Source: an uncultured Mucilaginibacter sp. (GTDB taxonomy: Bacteria; Bacteroidota; Bacteroidia; Sphingobacteriales; Sphingobacteriaceae). From it: DNA of 64,000 bases. The position numbers and the translations under genes were made by a program. Numbering within the stretch: position 1 is the stretch's first letter; the number at the start of each line of letters is the position of its first letter. The stretch is from NCBI RefSeq assembly GCF_913773635.1, contig NZ_CAJYGQ010000001.1, forward strand, positions 1-64,000, in the 5' to 3' direction. The notes beneath the pieces were generated by a model. It was not told the origin of the DNA. It did no database searches and worked only from the letters and a program-made list of their open reading frames with translations. Shown here piece after piece: positions 44,670 to 53,659 of the stretch.

Positions 44670-47038
44670 TGCTATATCCAGATAATAGTGCAGATAAATT
44701 AGGCTTTACCGAAGTAAAGGAACTGATTAAAGCACACTGCCTGAGTACTATGGGCCAGCAAATGGTTGATAAAATTCAGGTAATGAACAATTTTGATCTG
44801 ATTCGTAAATTTTTGAGTCAGGCCAACGAATTTAAAAACATACTGCAAAATGATGTGGCATTGCCCATCAACCATTTTTTTGATATAAAATCATTGGCAA
44901 ACAAGGTTAGAATTGAAGGTACTTTTCTTAGCGAGGAAGAGTTTTTTCAAATTCAAACTTCGTTAACAACCGTGTTTGCAGTAATAGCTTATTTTAATGA
45001 GCGCGAAGGGCAATATCCAAACCTTGAGGCATTATTTGAGCACCTGCCCATTGAAAAAACTATATTAAAAAAAATAGATATGGTGCTTGATGCAAAAGGT
45101 AAAATTCGCCCTAATGCATCAAGAGAACTGCAGGAAATTACCTCGGGCATAAGTAAAGCCGAACAGGAAGCGCGCCGCAAAATTGACCATATTTTTAAAA
45201 GTGCAAGCTCAAGCGGCTGGACGGCAGACGGCTCACTTACCATACGCGATGGCCGCTTATGCATACCTTTATTAGCCGAAAACAAGCGAAAGCTTAAGGG
45301 ATTTATACACGACGAATCGGCCACAGGGCAAACCGTTTACATTGAACCCGAAGAAGTTTTCTCACTCAATAACCGCATCCGCGATTTGGAATTTGAACGC
45401 CGCCGAGAAATTGTAAGGATTCTTACCCAGTTAACCGACGAGCTCAGGCCCTATGTTCCGTTGCTGTTATCATATCATGGCTTACTTACCAAGCTTGATT
45501 TTGTTAGGGCAAAGGCGCTGTTTGCTATTGATGTTGAAGGTGTAATGCCTGTAGTAGTCAACGAAGCCAGGTTACGGTTCATCAATGCCCGCCATCCATT
45601 ACTATTTTTAAGTTTTAAAAAAGAACAAAAAACTGTAGTGCCGCTTAACGTGCAAATTGATGAAGGTACGCGTATCATCACGGTATCAGGCCCCAATGCG
45701 GGTGGTAAGTCAGTTTGTATGAAAACTGTTGGTTTATTACAAATGATGATACAGGCCGGCTTGCTTATACCAGCCGATGAAAGCAGCACAGCCGGTGTGT
45801 TCAAACAATTGTTTGTTGATATAGGCGACGACCAGTCTATTGAAAGTGACCTGAGTACATATAGTGCGCATTTAAGTAAAATGAAGCACTTTGTTGAGAT
45901 GGCTAACGGCAAAACCATGATTCTCATTGATGAGTTTGGTACAGGCACCGATCCGCAGTTTGGTGGCCCAATTGCCGAAGCGGTACTTGAATCGCTTAAC
46001 CATAAGAAGGTGCGGGGCATGGTAACCACGCACTACTCTAACCTTAAAATATTTTCGAGTAATACCGAGGGCATTGAGAACGCCTCCATGCTGTTTGATA
46101 ACGTGCAAATGAAGCCGTTATACCAGCTAGAGGTAGGCAAACCCGGTAGCTCATATGCATTTGAAATTGCCCAAAAAATAGGATTGCCTCAGCAGGTACT
46201 TAACCTGGCAAAAAATAAAATAGGTTTTACGCAAAAGAAGGTTGATACATTATTGGTTGACCTGGAGCGGGAGAAAAAGGAGATTTACGATACCAAAGTA
46301 CAACTTAACCGCCAGCAAAAGCGTGTGGATGACTTACTTATAGAAAATGAAAAGCTGAAAAGCTACCTGGAGGAAAATCAGCGGGCGCTTATTCGAGATG
46401 CCAAGCAGCAGGCTAAGGATATTATCACTAACGCGAATAAGCTGGTTGAAAATACCATTGCCGAAATTAAAAATAATCAGGCTGATAAAGAGAAAACGCG
46501 TGCCCTGCGTGAGAACTTAAACCGCGAGGCGCAGAAGAACACGGTTAAAACAGAAGCGGCAGCTGCCAGGCAAATTGCCGATGAGGAAATTAAGGTTGGT
46601 GATTGGGTAAAGCTTACAGACTCGAACACTACGGGCCAGGTTATGGAAATAGCCAAAGACAATATTATTATTGCCATAGGTGATTTGCGTACTGTAGCCA
46701 AGCGCAAGCGCGTTCAAAAGGTATCACGTAAGGAAATTCCTAAAGAAATACGTCGGGCAGGTACCAGTGCTTCCTCTACCAGTGATGTAGCGGGTTTTAG
46801 TCCGGAGATTGACGTGCGGGGAATGCGTGGTGAAGATGCGTTGCATGCCATTGAAAAGCTCTTAGACCGAGCCATTATGATGAGTTTTAATAACCTTAAA
46901 GTTATTCATGGCAAGGGTGATGGTATTTTAAGGAAACTAATACGTGGCTACCTAAAAAAGTATAACGAAGTAAGCCACATGGAAGATGAACACCCGGATA
47001 GGGGCGGTGATGGAATAACTTACGTGCATTTAAAATAA
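44669..47038 (+). CDS. mutS2: MutS2-family ATPase/endonuclease
   Basis: 789 residues with the MutS2 layout: a core MutS domain with Walker A (SGPNAGGKSVCMKT) and Walker B (MILIDEFGTGTDP), a long coiled coil (about 510-640), then a C-terminal Smr nuclease domain with DVRGMRGEDAL and HGKGDGILR. It lacks the mismatch-reading domain of MutS. MutS2 proteins act on branched DNA and, in some bacteria, rescue collided ribosomes. It is translated from an ATG overlapping the DUF4296 gene and is followed by a hairpin. Confidence 0.95.
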   Translation: MLYPDNSADKLGFTEVKELIKAHCLSTMGQQMVDKIQVMNNFDLIRKFLSQANEFKNILQNDVALPINHFFDIKSLANKVRIEGTFLSEEEFFQIQTSLTTVFAVIAYFNEREGQYPNLEALFEHLPIEKTILKKIDMVLDAKGKIRPNASRELQEITSGISKAEQEARRKIDHIFKSASSSGWTADGSLTIRDGRLCIPLLAENKRKLKGFIHDESATGQTVYIEPEEVFSLNNRIRDLEFERRREIVRILTQLTDELRPYVPLLLSYHGLLTKLDFVRAKALFAIDVEGVMPVVVNEARLRFINARHPLLFLSFKKEQKTVVPLNVQIDEGTRIITVSGPNAGGKSVCMKTVGLLQMMIQAGLLIPADESSTAGVFKQLFVDIGDDQSIESDLSTYSAHLSKMKHFVEMANGKTMILIDEFGTGTDPQFGGPIAEAVLESLNHKKVRGMVTTHYSNLKIFSSNTEGIENASMLFDNVQMKPLYQLEVGKPGSSYAFEIAQKIGLPQQVLNLAKNKIGFTQKKVDTLLVDLEREKKEIYDTKVQLNRQQKRVDDLLIENEKLKSYLEENQRALIRDAKQQAKDIITNANKLVENTIAEIKNNQADKEKTRALRENLNREAQKNTVKTEAAAARQIADEEIKVGDWVKLTDSNTTGQVMEIAKDNIIIAIGDLRTVAKRKRVQKVSRKEIPKEIRRAGTSASSTSDVAGFSPEIDVRGMRGEDALHAIEKLLDRAIMMSFNNLKVIHGKGDGILRKLIRGYLKKYNEVSHMEDEHPDRGGDGITYVHLK

Positions 47039-47060
47039 TAGAAAATTATAACGTATGCCA

Positions 47061-47107
47061 AAAGGGTATCAGTGCTGGTGATGTGATTGCCGGCCTTGAT
47101 ACCCTTT
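47061..47107 (+). terminator. Stem-loop after mutS2, probable terminator
   Basis: AAAGGGTATCA (47061-47071) pairs perfectly with TGATACCCTTT (47097-47107) over 11 bp. The loop is 25 bases, longer than usual. A short T-rich stretch (GTTTCT) follows. Confidence 0.6.
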
Positions 47108-47142
47108 GTTTCTAAACAACTGCCCGGGCGTGGCGTTATTAA

Positions 47143-47874
47143 GTGGTGTATGATGTAAAAGATTTCGTGCTGGAGGTCCATAAGCGTTTATATGCCGTTT
47201 ACGGTAGCCAAATCAAATATTTTCATGACTATGATCCACTAAGTGAATTGGTGTCAACGTTGCTTTCTCATCGTACAAAAAACAGCCACTCAGCAGAGGC
47301 ATTAACTAATTTGCAAAACACTTTTGGCTCGTGGGAAAATGTACGTGATGCAGATGTAAGTGAGGTTCAGGCAGCACTTAAACCTTGTACGTGGCCCGAA
47401 CAAAAAGCGCCCAGATTACAGCAGGTTTTAAGGCTGATTACTGAGCAGCGTGGCGAACTTAATTTAGACTTTTTAGCTGATACCGATGTGAACAAAGCTC
47501 GCCTATGGCTGGAATCTTTTCCGGGAGTAGGCCCAAAGAGCAGCGCTGCCGTAATATCCTTCAGCAATTTGCGTGGTAGAGCGTTACCTGTTGATTCGCA
47601 TCACTATAGAGTAGCTGTAAGGTTAGGATTGATTGATGTAAAAATAGGTGAGGGTAAAGCTAACCGCATTTTAGAAAATCAAGTACCGGCTGAGTTTACA
47701 GCTAAAGAAATGTTTGATCACCACCAGGTGATGATGAGGCATGGGCAAAAGGTGTGTTTTTACTTTAAACCCGATTGTATTAATTGCGTGTTACTGGATA
47801 GTTGTTCAACAGGTAAAACGTTATCAAGCACTGTTGGCGAAAACATTTCACGCCATTCGCCAATCAATAATTAA
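47143..47874 (+). CDS. Endonuclease III-like HhH-GPD DNA glycosylase
   Basis: 243 residues. The helix-hairpin-helix ESFPGVGPKSSAAVI (about 124-138) has the lysine of the Nth-type active site, and the following LPVDSHHYRVAVRLGL supplies the catalytic Asp. The iron-sulfur cluster motif C-x6-C-x2-C-x5-C is present near residues 204-220. The start is GTG 47143, because TAA sits directly upstream in frame at 47140-47142. It removes damaged bases such as oxidised pyrimidines; its exact lesion is not readable. It converges with a 49-aa gene across 4 bases. Confidence 0.9.
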   Translation: MVYDVKDFVLEVHKRLYAVYGSQIKYFHDYDPLSELVSTLLSHRTKNSHSAEALTNLQNTFGSWENVRDADVSEVQAALKPCTWPEQKAPRLQQVLRLITEQRGELNLDFLADTDVNKARLWLESFPGVGPKSSAAVISFSNLRGRALPVDSHHYRVAVRLGLIDVKIGEGKANRILENQVPAEFTAKEMFDHHQVMMRHGQKVCFYFKPDCINCVLLDSCSTGKTLSSTVGENISRHSPINN

Positions 47875-47878
47875 AAGC

Positions 47879-48028
47879 CTACTTTTTTGGACAACTGCCG
47901 CAGCGTTTGCCTTTCTTATACTTTTTACAGCACTTTTTGTAAACGCAATCAAGTTGAAAAGTAAAATCTTTCAATATAAACTGATTAGCAGTATATTGGG
48001 CTGGATTATTTATTTGCTCTTGTTCCAT
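47879..48028 (-). CDS. 49-residue Cys/Lys-rich small protein
   Basis: An ATG frame on the - strand encodes 49 residues. Its second half is very basic and holds five cysteines: LDCVYKKCCKKYKKGKRC, then GSC near the end. No signal peptide is seen. The Cys spacing (C-x4-CC and C-x2-C) suggests a metal-binding or zinc-ribbon-like mini-protein. I recall similar CCKKYKKGKRC tails in related genomes but cannot check this. It lies back-to-back with the endonuclease III-like gene, 4 bases between stops, and inside a longer + frame that is probably false. Confidence 0.7.
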   Translation of the reverse strand: MEQEQINNPAQYTANQFILKDFTFQLDCVYKKCCKKYKKGKRCGSCPKK

Positions 48029-48101
48029 GGCACTTGTCGGGTACAAAAGTAGTTTATATTTATTCTAAATAAAAACACTTTTAAAAGTTATTAAAACTAC
48101 C

Positions 48102-49181
48102 ATGAATAAACTTTTTTCCGTTTTGTTGCTCACTTTAGGCAGTGCTGTATCGTGCTTTGCACAAACAATTGATATCAAAAGTTCTGACGAGCATATACAC
48201 TACATGGGGCGTGTTGATAACAAACCCGATAGTACGATGTTGTCATGGTCGGGTAATAGCGTTAAGATAAATTTTAGCGGCAGTGATGTTAAGGCATTGC
48301 TTAAAGATGAAAGTGGGCAAAACTTTTACAACGTGATTGTTGATGGACAGGTAGTCCAAAAAATAAATCCATCAAACCAAAAAAAATGGTATACGCTGGC
48401 CACAGGCTTGAAGCCCGGGAAGCATTCATTGGAGTTATTCAAGCTATCAGAATGGGCGTTTGGTAAGACATGGTTTTATGGGTTCAACTTAGGGAAAGGC
48501 ACACAAATTTTGCCGGCACCTCCAGAGAAAGCTCGCAAAATTGAGTTTTACGGAAATTCAATAACCTGTGGGTTTGGCAACCTTGATACTACCAAGCTTG
48601 ACAGAGGTACACCGCCATTTGAAGACAATTACCAAAGCTATGCCGCTATTACCGCCAGGCATTTTAACGCCGAATACAGTTGCATTGCACGAAGCGGTAT
48701 AGGCATTATGGTAAGCTGGTTTCCGTTAATTATGCCCGAAATGTACAACCGTTTAGATGCCAATGATTCAACAAGCCGCTGGGACTTTAGCAAATACACG
48801 CCTGATGTAGTAGTGGTCAACCTTTTTCAAAACGACTCATGGATCGTTTTAAAACCCGAAAATGAACAATTCAAAGCACGCTTTGGTACGCAGGCACCCA
48901 CATCTGAATTTATAATCAAAAGCTATCAAAACTTCATCTCAACCATACGTTCAAAATATCCGAAGGCGCAAATTATATGCGCTTTAGGTAGTATGGATGC
49001 TACTCGCGCAGGTTCGGCGTGGCCGGGTTATGTTCAGCAAGCTGTAAAGAACCTACAAGATAAAAATATTCACTCGCTGATGTTTCCGTTTAAAAATACC
49101 GGTGGGCACCCAAGCTTAAAAGAGCATAAAGCAATGTCTGAGCAATTAATAAGCTATATCAGTAAGAATATAAAGTGGTGA
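48102..49181 (+). CDS. Secreted SGNH-family esterase (CE2-like)
   Basis: 359 residues with a signal peptide (about 1-20, ending CFAQ). An N-terminal beta-sandwich (about 25-135) is followed by the SGNH hydrolase domain (about 145-359): block I EFYGNSITCGFG (S153), block II GIGIM, block III NLFQND and block V GGHPSLKEH (H336). This is the arrangement of CE2 acetylxylan/acetyl esterases. It probably deacetylates sugars or glycans outside the cytoplasm. It stands alone. Confidence 0.88.
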   Translation: MNKLFSVLLLTLGSAVSCFAQTIDIKSSDEHIHYMGRVDNKPDSTMLSWSGNSVKINFSGSDVKALLKDESGQNFYNVIVDGQVVQKINPSNQKKWYTLATGLKPGKHSLELFKLSEWAFGKTWFYGFNLGKGTQILPAPPEKARKIEFYGNSITCGFGNLDTTKLDRGTPPFEDNYQSYAAITARHFNAEYSCIARSGIGIMVSWFPLIMPEMYNRLDANDSTSRWDFSKYTPDVVVVNLFQNDSWIVLKPENEQFKARFGTQAPTSEFIIKSYQNFISTIRSKYPKAQIICALGSMDATRAGSAWPGYVQQAVKNLQDKNIHSLMFPFKNTGGHPSLKEHKAMSEQLISYISKNIKW

Positions 49182-49249
49182 TAGCTTATCAAGTACATTG
49201 TTAGCAAAGATTTAACTCACTTCAGGACGCTGAGATTGATGCATTTACA

Positions 49250-49303
49250 AAAAGCGGCAAAGGCCCAACGATTAGGAATTGATGAGCCTTTGTTGTGGCT
49301 TTT
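49250..49303. terminator. Imperfect hairpin, possible bidirectional terminator
   Basis: AAAGC plus GGCAAAGGC (49251-49264) can pair with GCCTTTGTT and GGCTTT (49286-49302), with bulges. It lies between convergent genes (esterase and methyltransferase). Confidence 0.35.
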
Positions 49304-49341
49304 GCTGCTTAATAGCTTTACAGCATACAAATGTACTTAGC

Positions 49342-50079
49342 CTATTTCTTTTGATATATCAGAAAATGCTGCATAGGTAATCCGTTTTTGTCCTCAACAA
49401 ATGTAAACCCATTAGCGGCCAGTTCCTTGGTAATTTGTTTTTCGGTTGTTTTATGAAGTTCTTTAATGGGCACTTCCGGATCTTCACCGCGGTATTCAAG
49501 CATAACAATTTTACCTCCCGGCTTTAAAGACTTATATAAAGCCTGCAAGTATTCCTGCGGAAACTCCAGTTCGTGGTAAACATCAACCAACAAAGCTAAA
49601 TCAACGCTGTTGTTGGGCAGGTTAGGCGATTTTTCCATGCCTTTAACCACCTCAACATTGTTTTGCTTAAGTTCTTTACTACGCAGTTTTAAATAGTCAA
49701 GTGCTTCATCCTGCAACTCAATAGCCAAAACCTTACTTACTTTAGGCGCTATGCGAAAGGTGTAAAAACCAGTACCTGCACCTATATCAGCCACCACACT
49801 TTTTTTATCTACCGGGAGATTTTTAACAGCAAGCTGTACATTTTCTTCCTGATTGCGTGTGTCGCGTTCAAGCCATCCGGCACCGCTAAAGCCCATAACC
49901 TGGGCAATTTCACGGCCCTTGTACACTTTACCTATGCCGTTTTTAGCCGGCTTTTTGTAAGTGTAAACGGTGTCTTTTTGCTGGGTTGCCTTTTGTTCGT
50001 CATTACGGGTAGTTGCATGCTGGTTACAACAGCAAAAAAACAACACGGCGGGTAAAAGGCAAGTCCTTAAATTTAACAT
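49342..50079 (-). CDS. SAM methyltransferase-fold protein with an export signal
   Basis: 245 residues. The N-terminus (about 1-18) is hydrophobic and Cys-rich (FFCCCN), like a signal or lipoprotein signal, followed by a polar linker. The methyltransferase domain (about 75-245) has motif I VADIGAGTGFYTFRI, an acidic residue after the next strand (AIELQD), VDVYHELEFP and KPGGKIVMLEY. SAM is not expected outside the cytoplasm, so either it stays inside, the start is later, or it has another role. The acceptor is unknown. Confidence 0.75.
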   Translation of the reverse strand: MLNLRTCLLPAVLFFCCCNQHATTRNDEQKATQQKDTVYTYKKPAKNGIGKVYKGREIAQVMGFSGAGWLERDTRNQEENVQLAVKNLPVDKKSVVADIGAGTGFYTFRIAPKVSKVLAIELQDEALDYLKLRSKELKQNNVEVVKGMEKSPNLPNNSVDLALLVDVYHELEFPQEYLQALYKSLKPGGKIVMLEYRGEDPEVPIKELHKTTEKQITKELAANGFTFVEDKNGLPMQHFLIYQKK

Positions 50080-50169
50080 AGCTTGAGTGTGATTTACGTT
50101 AAAGCAAGGCTAATTTACCTTATTTGTTTTAAAAAGGCATATAAAATATCAAGTTAGAGGCAAAGGCGC

Positions 50170-50283
50170 TTAACTGATTTTTTTGTCGCAATGGCTCATT
50201 TGCTTTACAAGCCAGTAGCTGGCACCGCCTGCAATGCCTAAACGTAAAATAGTACTTAATAATAAAGCAATGGTGCTGCACAT
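50170..50283 (-). CDS. Possible small membrane protein (37 aa)
   Basis: An ATG frame starts 13 bases after the siderophore-interacting protein gene. It encodes 37 residues with one hydrophobic stretch (STIALLLSTILRLGIAGGAS) and a basic, Cys-containing end. A single-helix inner membrane protein made with the upstream gene is possible. There is no family match; coding status is uncertain. Confidence 0.35.
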   Translation of the reverse strand: MCSTIALLLSTILRLGIAGGASYWLVKQMSHCDKKIS

Positions 50284-50296
50284 AATGATAATGGTT

Positions 50297-51010
50297 TTAT
50301 GACCAAAAGCCCTGGCATTTGATCTGGTTTGAATTAAATCCTTGTTTACGTAATAATTTGCGTAGCTCAACTACCATCGTATTGTTACCCACAATATAGA
50401 AAAAAGTATTTTGAAGGTTGTATGATTGCTGTAACAGCCACTCGGTTAAACTATGATGGCCGTACACATCATTACGGGCAATTGGTTGCAGTGGCGAACG
50501 CAGATATTCTTTAAACTGATTACGATGCTCCTGATTGCCAATAACCACTGCACCTGAAAACCGCGTTGACGGCAGCGTAAGCTGCTGCATGGCCAGCAAA
50601 TGCCCGATGCTGCTTTCATCTCCCAGGCATATTACCGATGATGTAACATTAGGCGTTTGCCGGGTTGAGTTAGTACTAACATAGCTTACAGTATCACCCT
50701 TTTGAAGTTTTTGTGCCCATTGACTGCCGGCACCATTATGGTTGGCATCAACAAACAGCGTACAGGTTTGAGTGTCGGCATCCCAGCCTGATGGGGTATA
50801 ATCACGATACGTAAGATCGGCTACTTTGCATTTTATATACGGTACTTCGTGCCAGGTATCCATAGTGGTTTTTGGCAGGTGAAGGTCGATTTCGATAATG
50901 GTTGATGGCTCCCACTTGCGCACTTCAAGTACCTGGCCGTACTTAAGCATTCGGCTTTCTATTAAGCCTAAAGCTTTCTTCTTTAATCGTTGCATGGTAT
51001 GGCTTTGCAT
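50297..51010 (-). CDS. Siderophore-interacting protein (FAD-type ferric reductase)
   Basis: 237 residues. The N-terminal FAD-binding barrel has DLTYRDYTPSGWD (about 66-78), the flavin-site pattern. The C-terminal NAD(P)-binding part has SVICLGDESSIGHLLAMQ and AVVIGNQEHRNQF, ending with FFYIVGNNTMVVELRKLLRKQG (in parts). These cytosolic proteins release iron from ferric siderophores by reduction. It lies 80 bases after an AraC regulator gene on the same strand, suggesting that the regulator controls it. Confidence 0.85.
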   Translation of the reverse strand: MQSHTMQRLKKKALGLIESRMLKYGQVLEVRKWEPSTIIEIDLHLPKTTMDTWHEVPYIKCKVADLTYRDYTPSGWDADTQTCTLFVDANHNGAGSQWAQKLQKGDTVSYVSTNSTRQTPNVTSSVICLGDESSIGHLLAMQQLTLPSTRFSGAVVIGNQEHRNQFKEYLRSPLQPIARNDVYGHHSLTEWLLQQSYNLQNTFFYIVGNNTMVVELRKLLRKQGFNSNQIKCQGFWS

Positions 51011-51090
51011 TGTAATAATTGCTGATTAATATTACAAAGAAAGCCACACTGCTCAACTCCTGAAATGGAACAATTAAGGTAAGTGTTGGA

Positions 51091-51945
51091 CTATTTGCGG
51101 TAAGTTGCTTTAAAAGCTAACGGTGTTTTACCGGTTGATTTTTTAAATAAACGGGAAAAGTATGTATGGTCATTATAACCTACCTCGTGCGCAATTTGCT
51201 TCACATTAAGGTTGCTGTAATATAAAAGACGTTTGGCTTCTAACATTACCTCATTAGTTATCCAGTATGAAACCGGCAAGCCTGTTGTGGTTTTTAACGA
51301 TTCATTGAGGTACGACTCAGAGATGTTTAGCATGGATGCATAAGCTGCTGGGCGCTTCTCTGTTTTAAAGTTAGCGTTAAGTATGTTTTTAAAGTCCTGC
51401 ATTATTTGTGAAGGACGTAACTTCTTTCTACCGGAATCGTGCAGTGTTTCATAGCCGCAAGCGGCCATACCTATAAAGGAATGTAGCAGTGAATGCAGTA
51501 TCTCGAGGTAAAAAGGCGAATGTTTATGATGATTAAAATGGTTGTACAGTAGTTTAATTAACGTCAGGCAGTGTAGGTGGCTTGCCTCATCAAGTTTATA
51601 TGGTTGCTGCAACAGCAGCTGGTTTTCAAACACCATGCGATATTCTTTTGGAACCAGCATAGTATCAACCGCAATAAACCAACCTTCGGCTTCGCTGTTT
51701 TCTATTTTATGATGAACCTGTGCAGGCAGCACATAAAAAATTGATTTTTCGCGAATAGCAACCTCTTCAAAGTCAATCATGATAGACCCATAACCACTAT
51801 CAATCATGAAAAATATATAATGATCATCGCGGTGTGCACCAAGATTTTTTACGTCCTGCATGCGCGCGTCAAAATCGGCGGTATGTTTTATTTCAATGCC
51901 AATGCCGCTATGTTCGGTAAGTTTATGTACGGGTATGTGTTGCAT
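51091..51945 (-). CDS. AraC-family transcription regulator
   Basis: 284 residues from the ATG at 51945; a TTG eleven codons earlier would run into the palindrome and is less likely. An N-terminal cupin-like domain (about 20-150) has VLPAQVHHKIEN. The C-terminal AraC DNA-binding domain (about 185-284) has ISESYLNESLKTTTG and VKQIAHEVGYNDHTYFSRLFKKSTG. It is probably a ligand-responsive activator. The only gene following on its strand encodes the siderophore-interacting protein, so iron uptake is the best guess for its target. Confidence 0.9.
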   Translation of the reverse strand: MQHIPVHKLTEHSGIGIEIKHTADFDARMQDVKNLGAHRDDHYIFFMIDSGYGSIMIDFEEVAIREKSIFYVLPAQVHHKIENSEAEGWFIAVDTMLVPKEYRMVFENQLLLQQPYKLDEASHLHCLTLIKLLYNHFNHHKHSPFYLEILHSLLHSFIGMAACGYETLHDSGRKKLRPSQIMQDFKNILNANFKTEKRPAAYASMLNISESYLNESLKTTTGLPVSYWITNEVMLEAKRLLYYSNLNVKQIAHEVGYNDHTYFSRLFKKSTGKTPLAFKATYRK

Positions 51946-51950
51946 AAATA

Positions 51951-51974
51951 AACCCTCCCTTGTAGGGGAGGGTT
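51951..51974. repeat. GC-rich palindrome (REP-like or terminator)
   Basis: AACCCTCCC (51951-51959) and GGGAGGGTT (51966-51974) form a perfect 9-bp stem with a six-base loop. It lies between speA and the AraC gene, which are on the same strand. It could end the speA transcript, though it lacks a good T run, or be a dispersed REP element; I recall similar CCCTCCC palindromes in related genomes but cannot check. Confidence 0.6.
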
Positions 51975-52005
51975 GCAAAATATGTTAAAAAGCAAGTTGG
52001 CTAAA

Positions 52006-53400
52006 TTAAGCTGTATAGCCTAATATTTTCAACACTTGCTTGCTATTCTGTTCTTCGCCAAACACTTCAAAGTTAAATGTTTCATCGCGGTTGCGGCGTA
52101 TTAAAACGTGCTTAGGCGATGGGAGCAAACAGTGATGTATGCCACCGTATCCGCTTAATACCTCCTGATAAGCACCTGTATTAAAGAAACCCAAATATTG
52201 CACTTTACGTGTTTTAGGCATATAAACGCTGTTCATGTGTGCTTCCTGGTTGTAATAATCCTGCCCATCGCAGGTTATACCGCCAAGGTTTACACGTTCG
52301 TATTCAGCATCCCAATTGTTTATAGGCAGCAAAATATACTTCTGGTTTAACGCCCAAACATCAGGCAGGTTAGTAATAAAAGAGCCATCCAGCATTAACC
52401 ATTTTTCACGGTCATTTTGTTGTTTACGGCCTAAAACCTTGTATAATATGCCCGAAGCCTCTGCACAGGTATATTTACCAAATTCGGTAATGATATCCGG
52501 TTCTTCAACTTCGTGCTCAGCACAAATCTCTTTAATACGGCTTACGATTTCATTAATCATGTACTCGTAATCAAAGTCAAAAACCAATGAATCTTTAAAA
52601 GGCATACCACCACCAATATCAAGTGTATCGAGGTGTGGGTTTATCTTTTTAAACTTACAGTAAAGCGTAACGTATTTTTCTAACTCATTCCAGTAATACG
52701 GTGTATCTGAAATACCTGAGTTAATGAAAAAGTGTAGCAGCTTAACGTGGAAGTTAGGATTTTTCTCAATCTTATTGTAATACAGATCAATTACGTCCTC
52801 CATTCGGATGCCTAAACGCGAGGTATAAAACTGCGAGTCGGGCTGTTCTTCCGAAGCTATACGTATGCCTAGATTGCAAGGTTCATCAAGCTCAATCTCG
52901 TCATCATAAATATTGAACTCTTCTTTGTTATCTAAAACAGGTATAATGTTTTTAAACCCGTCGTGCAGCATATCAACAATGTATTGCTTATACTGGTAGG
53001 TTTTAAATCCGTTACATATCACCGTAATCTCTTTACTCACTACACCCTTTTTCTCCAAAGCATCAATCATTGGCATATCAAAAGCCGATGATGTTTCAAG
53101 GTGAATGTCGTTGCGTAATGCCTCTTCAACTACGTGCTTAAAATGCGAGCTTTTAGTGCAATAGCAATATTTATAGCTGCCGCGATAGTTGTTTTTAATA
53201 ATAGCCTGCTGAAACATAAGTTTAGCCTGCTGAATTTTTTTAGATATGATTGGCACATACGTAAACCTCAACGGTGTACCGTACGTTTCAATCATTTCCA
53301 TTAGGTTGAGGTCATGAAAGTATAACTCATCATCTATGATCTCGAAGCCTTCCTGCGGAAAACCCACGCTCAGGTCCAGAAACTCCTGGTAACTTTGCAT
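52006..53400 (-). CDS. speA: Biosynthetic-type arginine decarboxylase (fold III)
   Basis: 464 residues. The alanine-racemase-fold decarboxylase is recognised from YCYCTKSSHFKHVVEEAL (PLP-lysine probably K83), then HLETSSAFDMPM, the glycine-rich DIGGGMP and EFGKYTCAEA, and the substrate-binding GITCDGQD with cysteine and aspartate. It is shorter than E. coli SpeA (658 residues), because it lacks the long inserted and C-terminal domains. It makes agmatine from arginine as the first step of polyamine synthesis in many Bacteroidota. Confidence 0.87.
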   Translation of the reverse strand: MQSYQEFLDLSVGFPQEGFEIIDDELYFHDLNLMEMIETYGTPLRFTYVPIISKKIQQAKLMFQQAIIKNNYRGSYKYCYCTKSSHFKHVVEEALRNDIHLETSSAFDMPMIDALEKKGVVSKEITVICNGFKTYQYKQYIVDMLHDGFKNIIPVLDNKEEFNIYDDEIELDEPCNLGIRIASEEQPDSQFYTSRLGIRMEDVIDLYYNKIEKNPNFHVKLLHFFINSGISDTPYYWNELEKYVTLYCKFKKINPHLDTLDIGGGMPFKDSLVFDFDYEYMINEIVSRIKEICAEHEVEEPDIITEFGKYTCAEASGILYKVLGRKQQNDREKWLMLDGSFITNLPDVWALNQKYILLPINNWDAEYERVNLGGITCDGQDYYNQEAHMNSVYMPKTRKVQYLGFFNTGAYQEVLSGYGGIHHCLLPSPKHVLIRRNRDETFNFEVFGEEQNSKQVLKILGYTA

Positions 53401-53659
53401 TCTTTATTACGTAGTTTAAATTTTGGCAAAAATGAATTTTTTTTAGCTAAATAGTGCTTAAAAACTCATACAAATTTATCGCTTAATTGTAATTTGTTAA
53501 TTAACTATAGTTTGTTGGTTATAAGCTTGTTGACTTATGGGTTTAATAATTAAGTTGTTGGATGATTATGTAGGTATAAAAACAAACCATATTAGGTTTA
53601 GTTTGAGCCGGTTAGAAGCCTATGAATATATAAGATAAACCAGCTAACAAGCGCAGCAA

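Noticed and set aside
45475..46029. 184-residue - strand frame within mutS2
   Set aside because: Antisense of the MutS2 ATPase core, which carries clear Walker motifs.
47741..48052. 103-residue + frame with a hydrophobic middle
   Set aside because: It overlaps the end of the endonuclease III-like gene and covers the - strand 49-residue Cys-rich gene, whose pattern is far more protein-like.
51951..51974. CRISPR repeat or phage attachment site
   Set aside because: The palindrome occurs once in this stretch, without spacers, repeats or integrase genes nearby.
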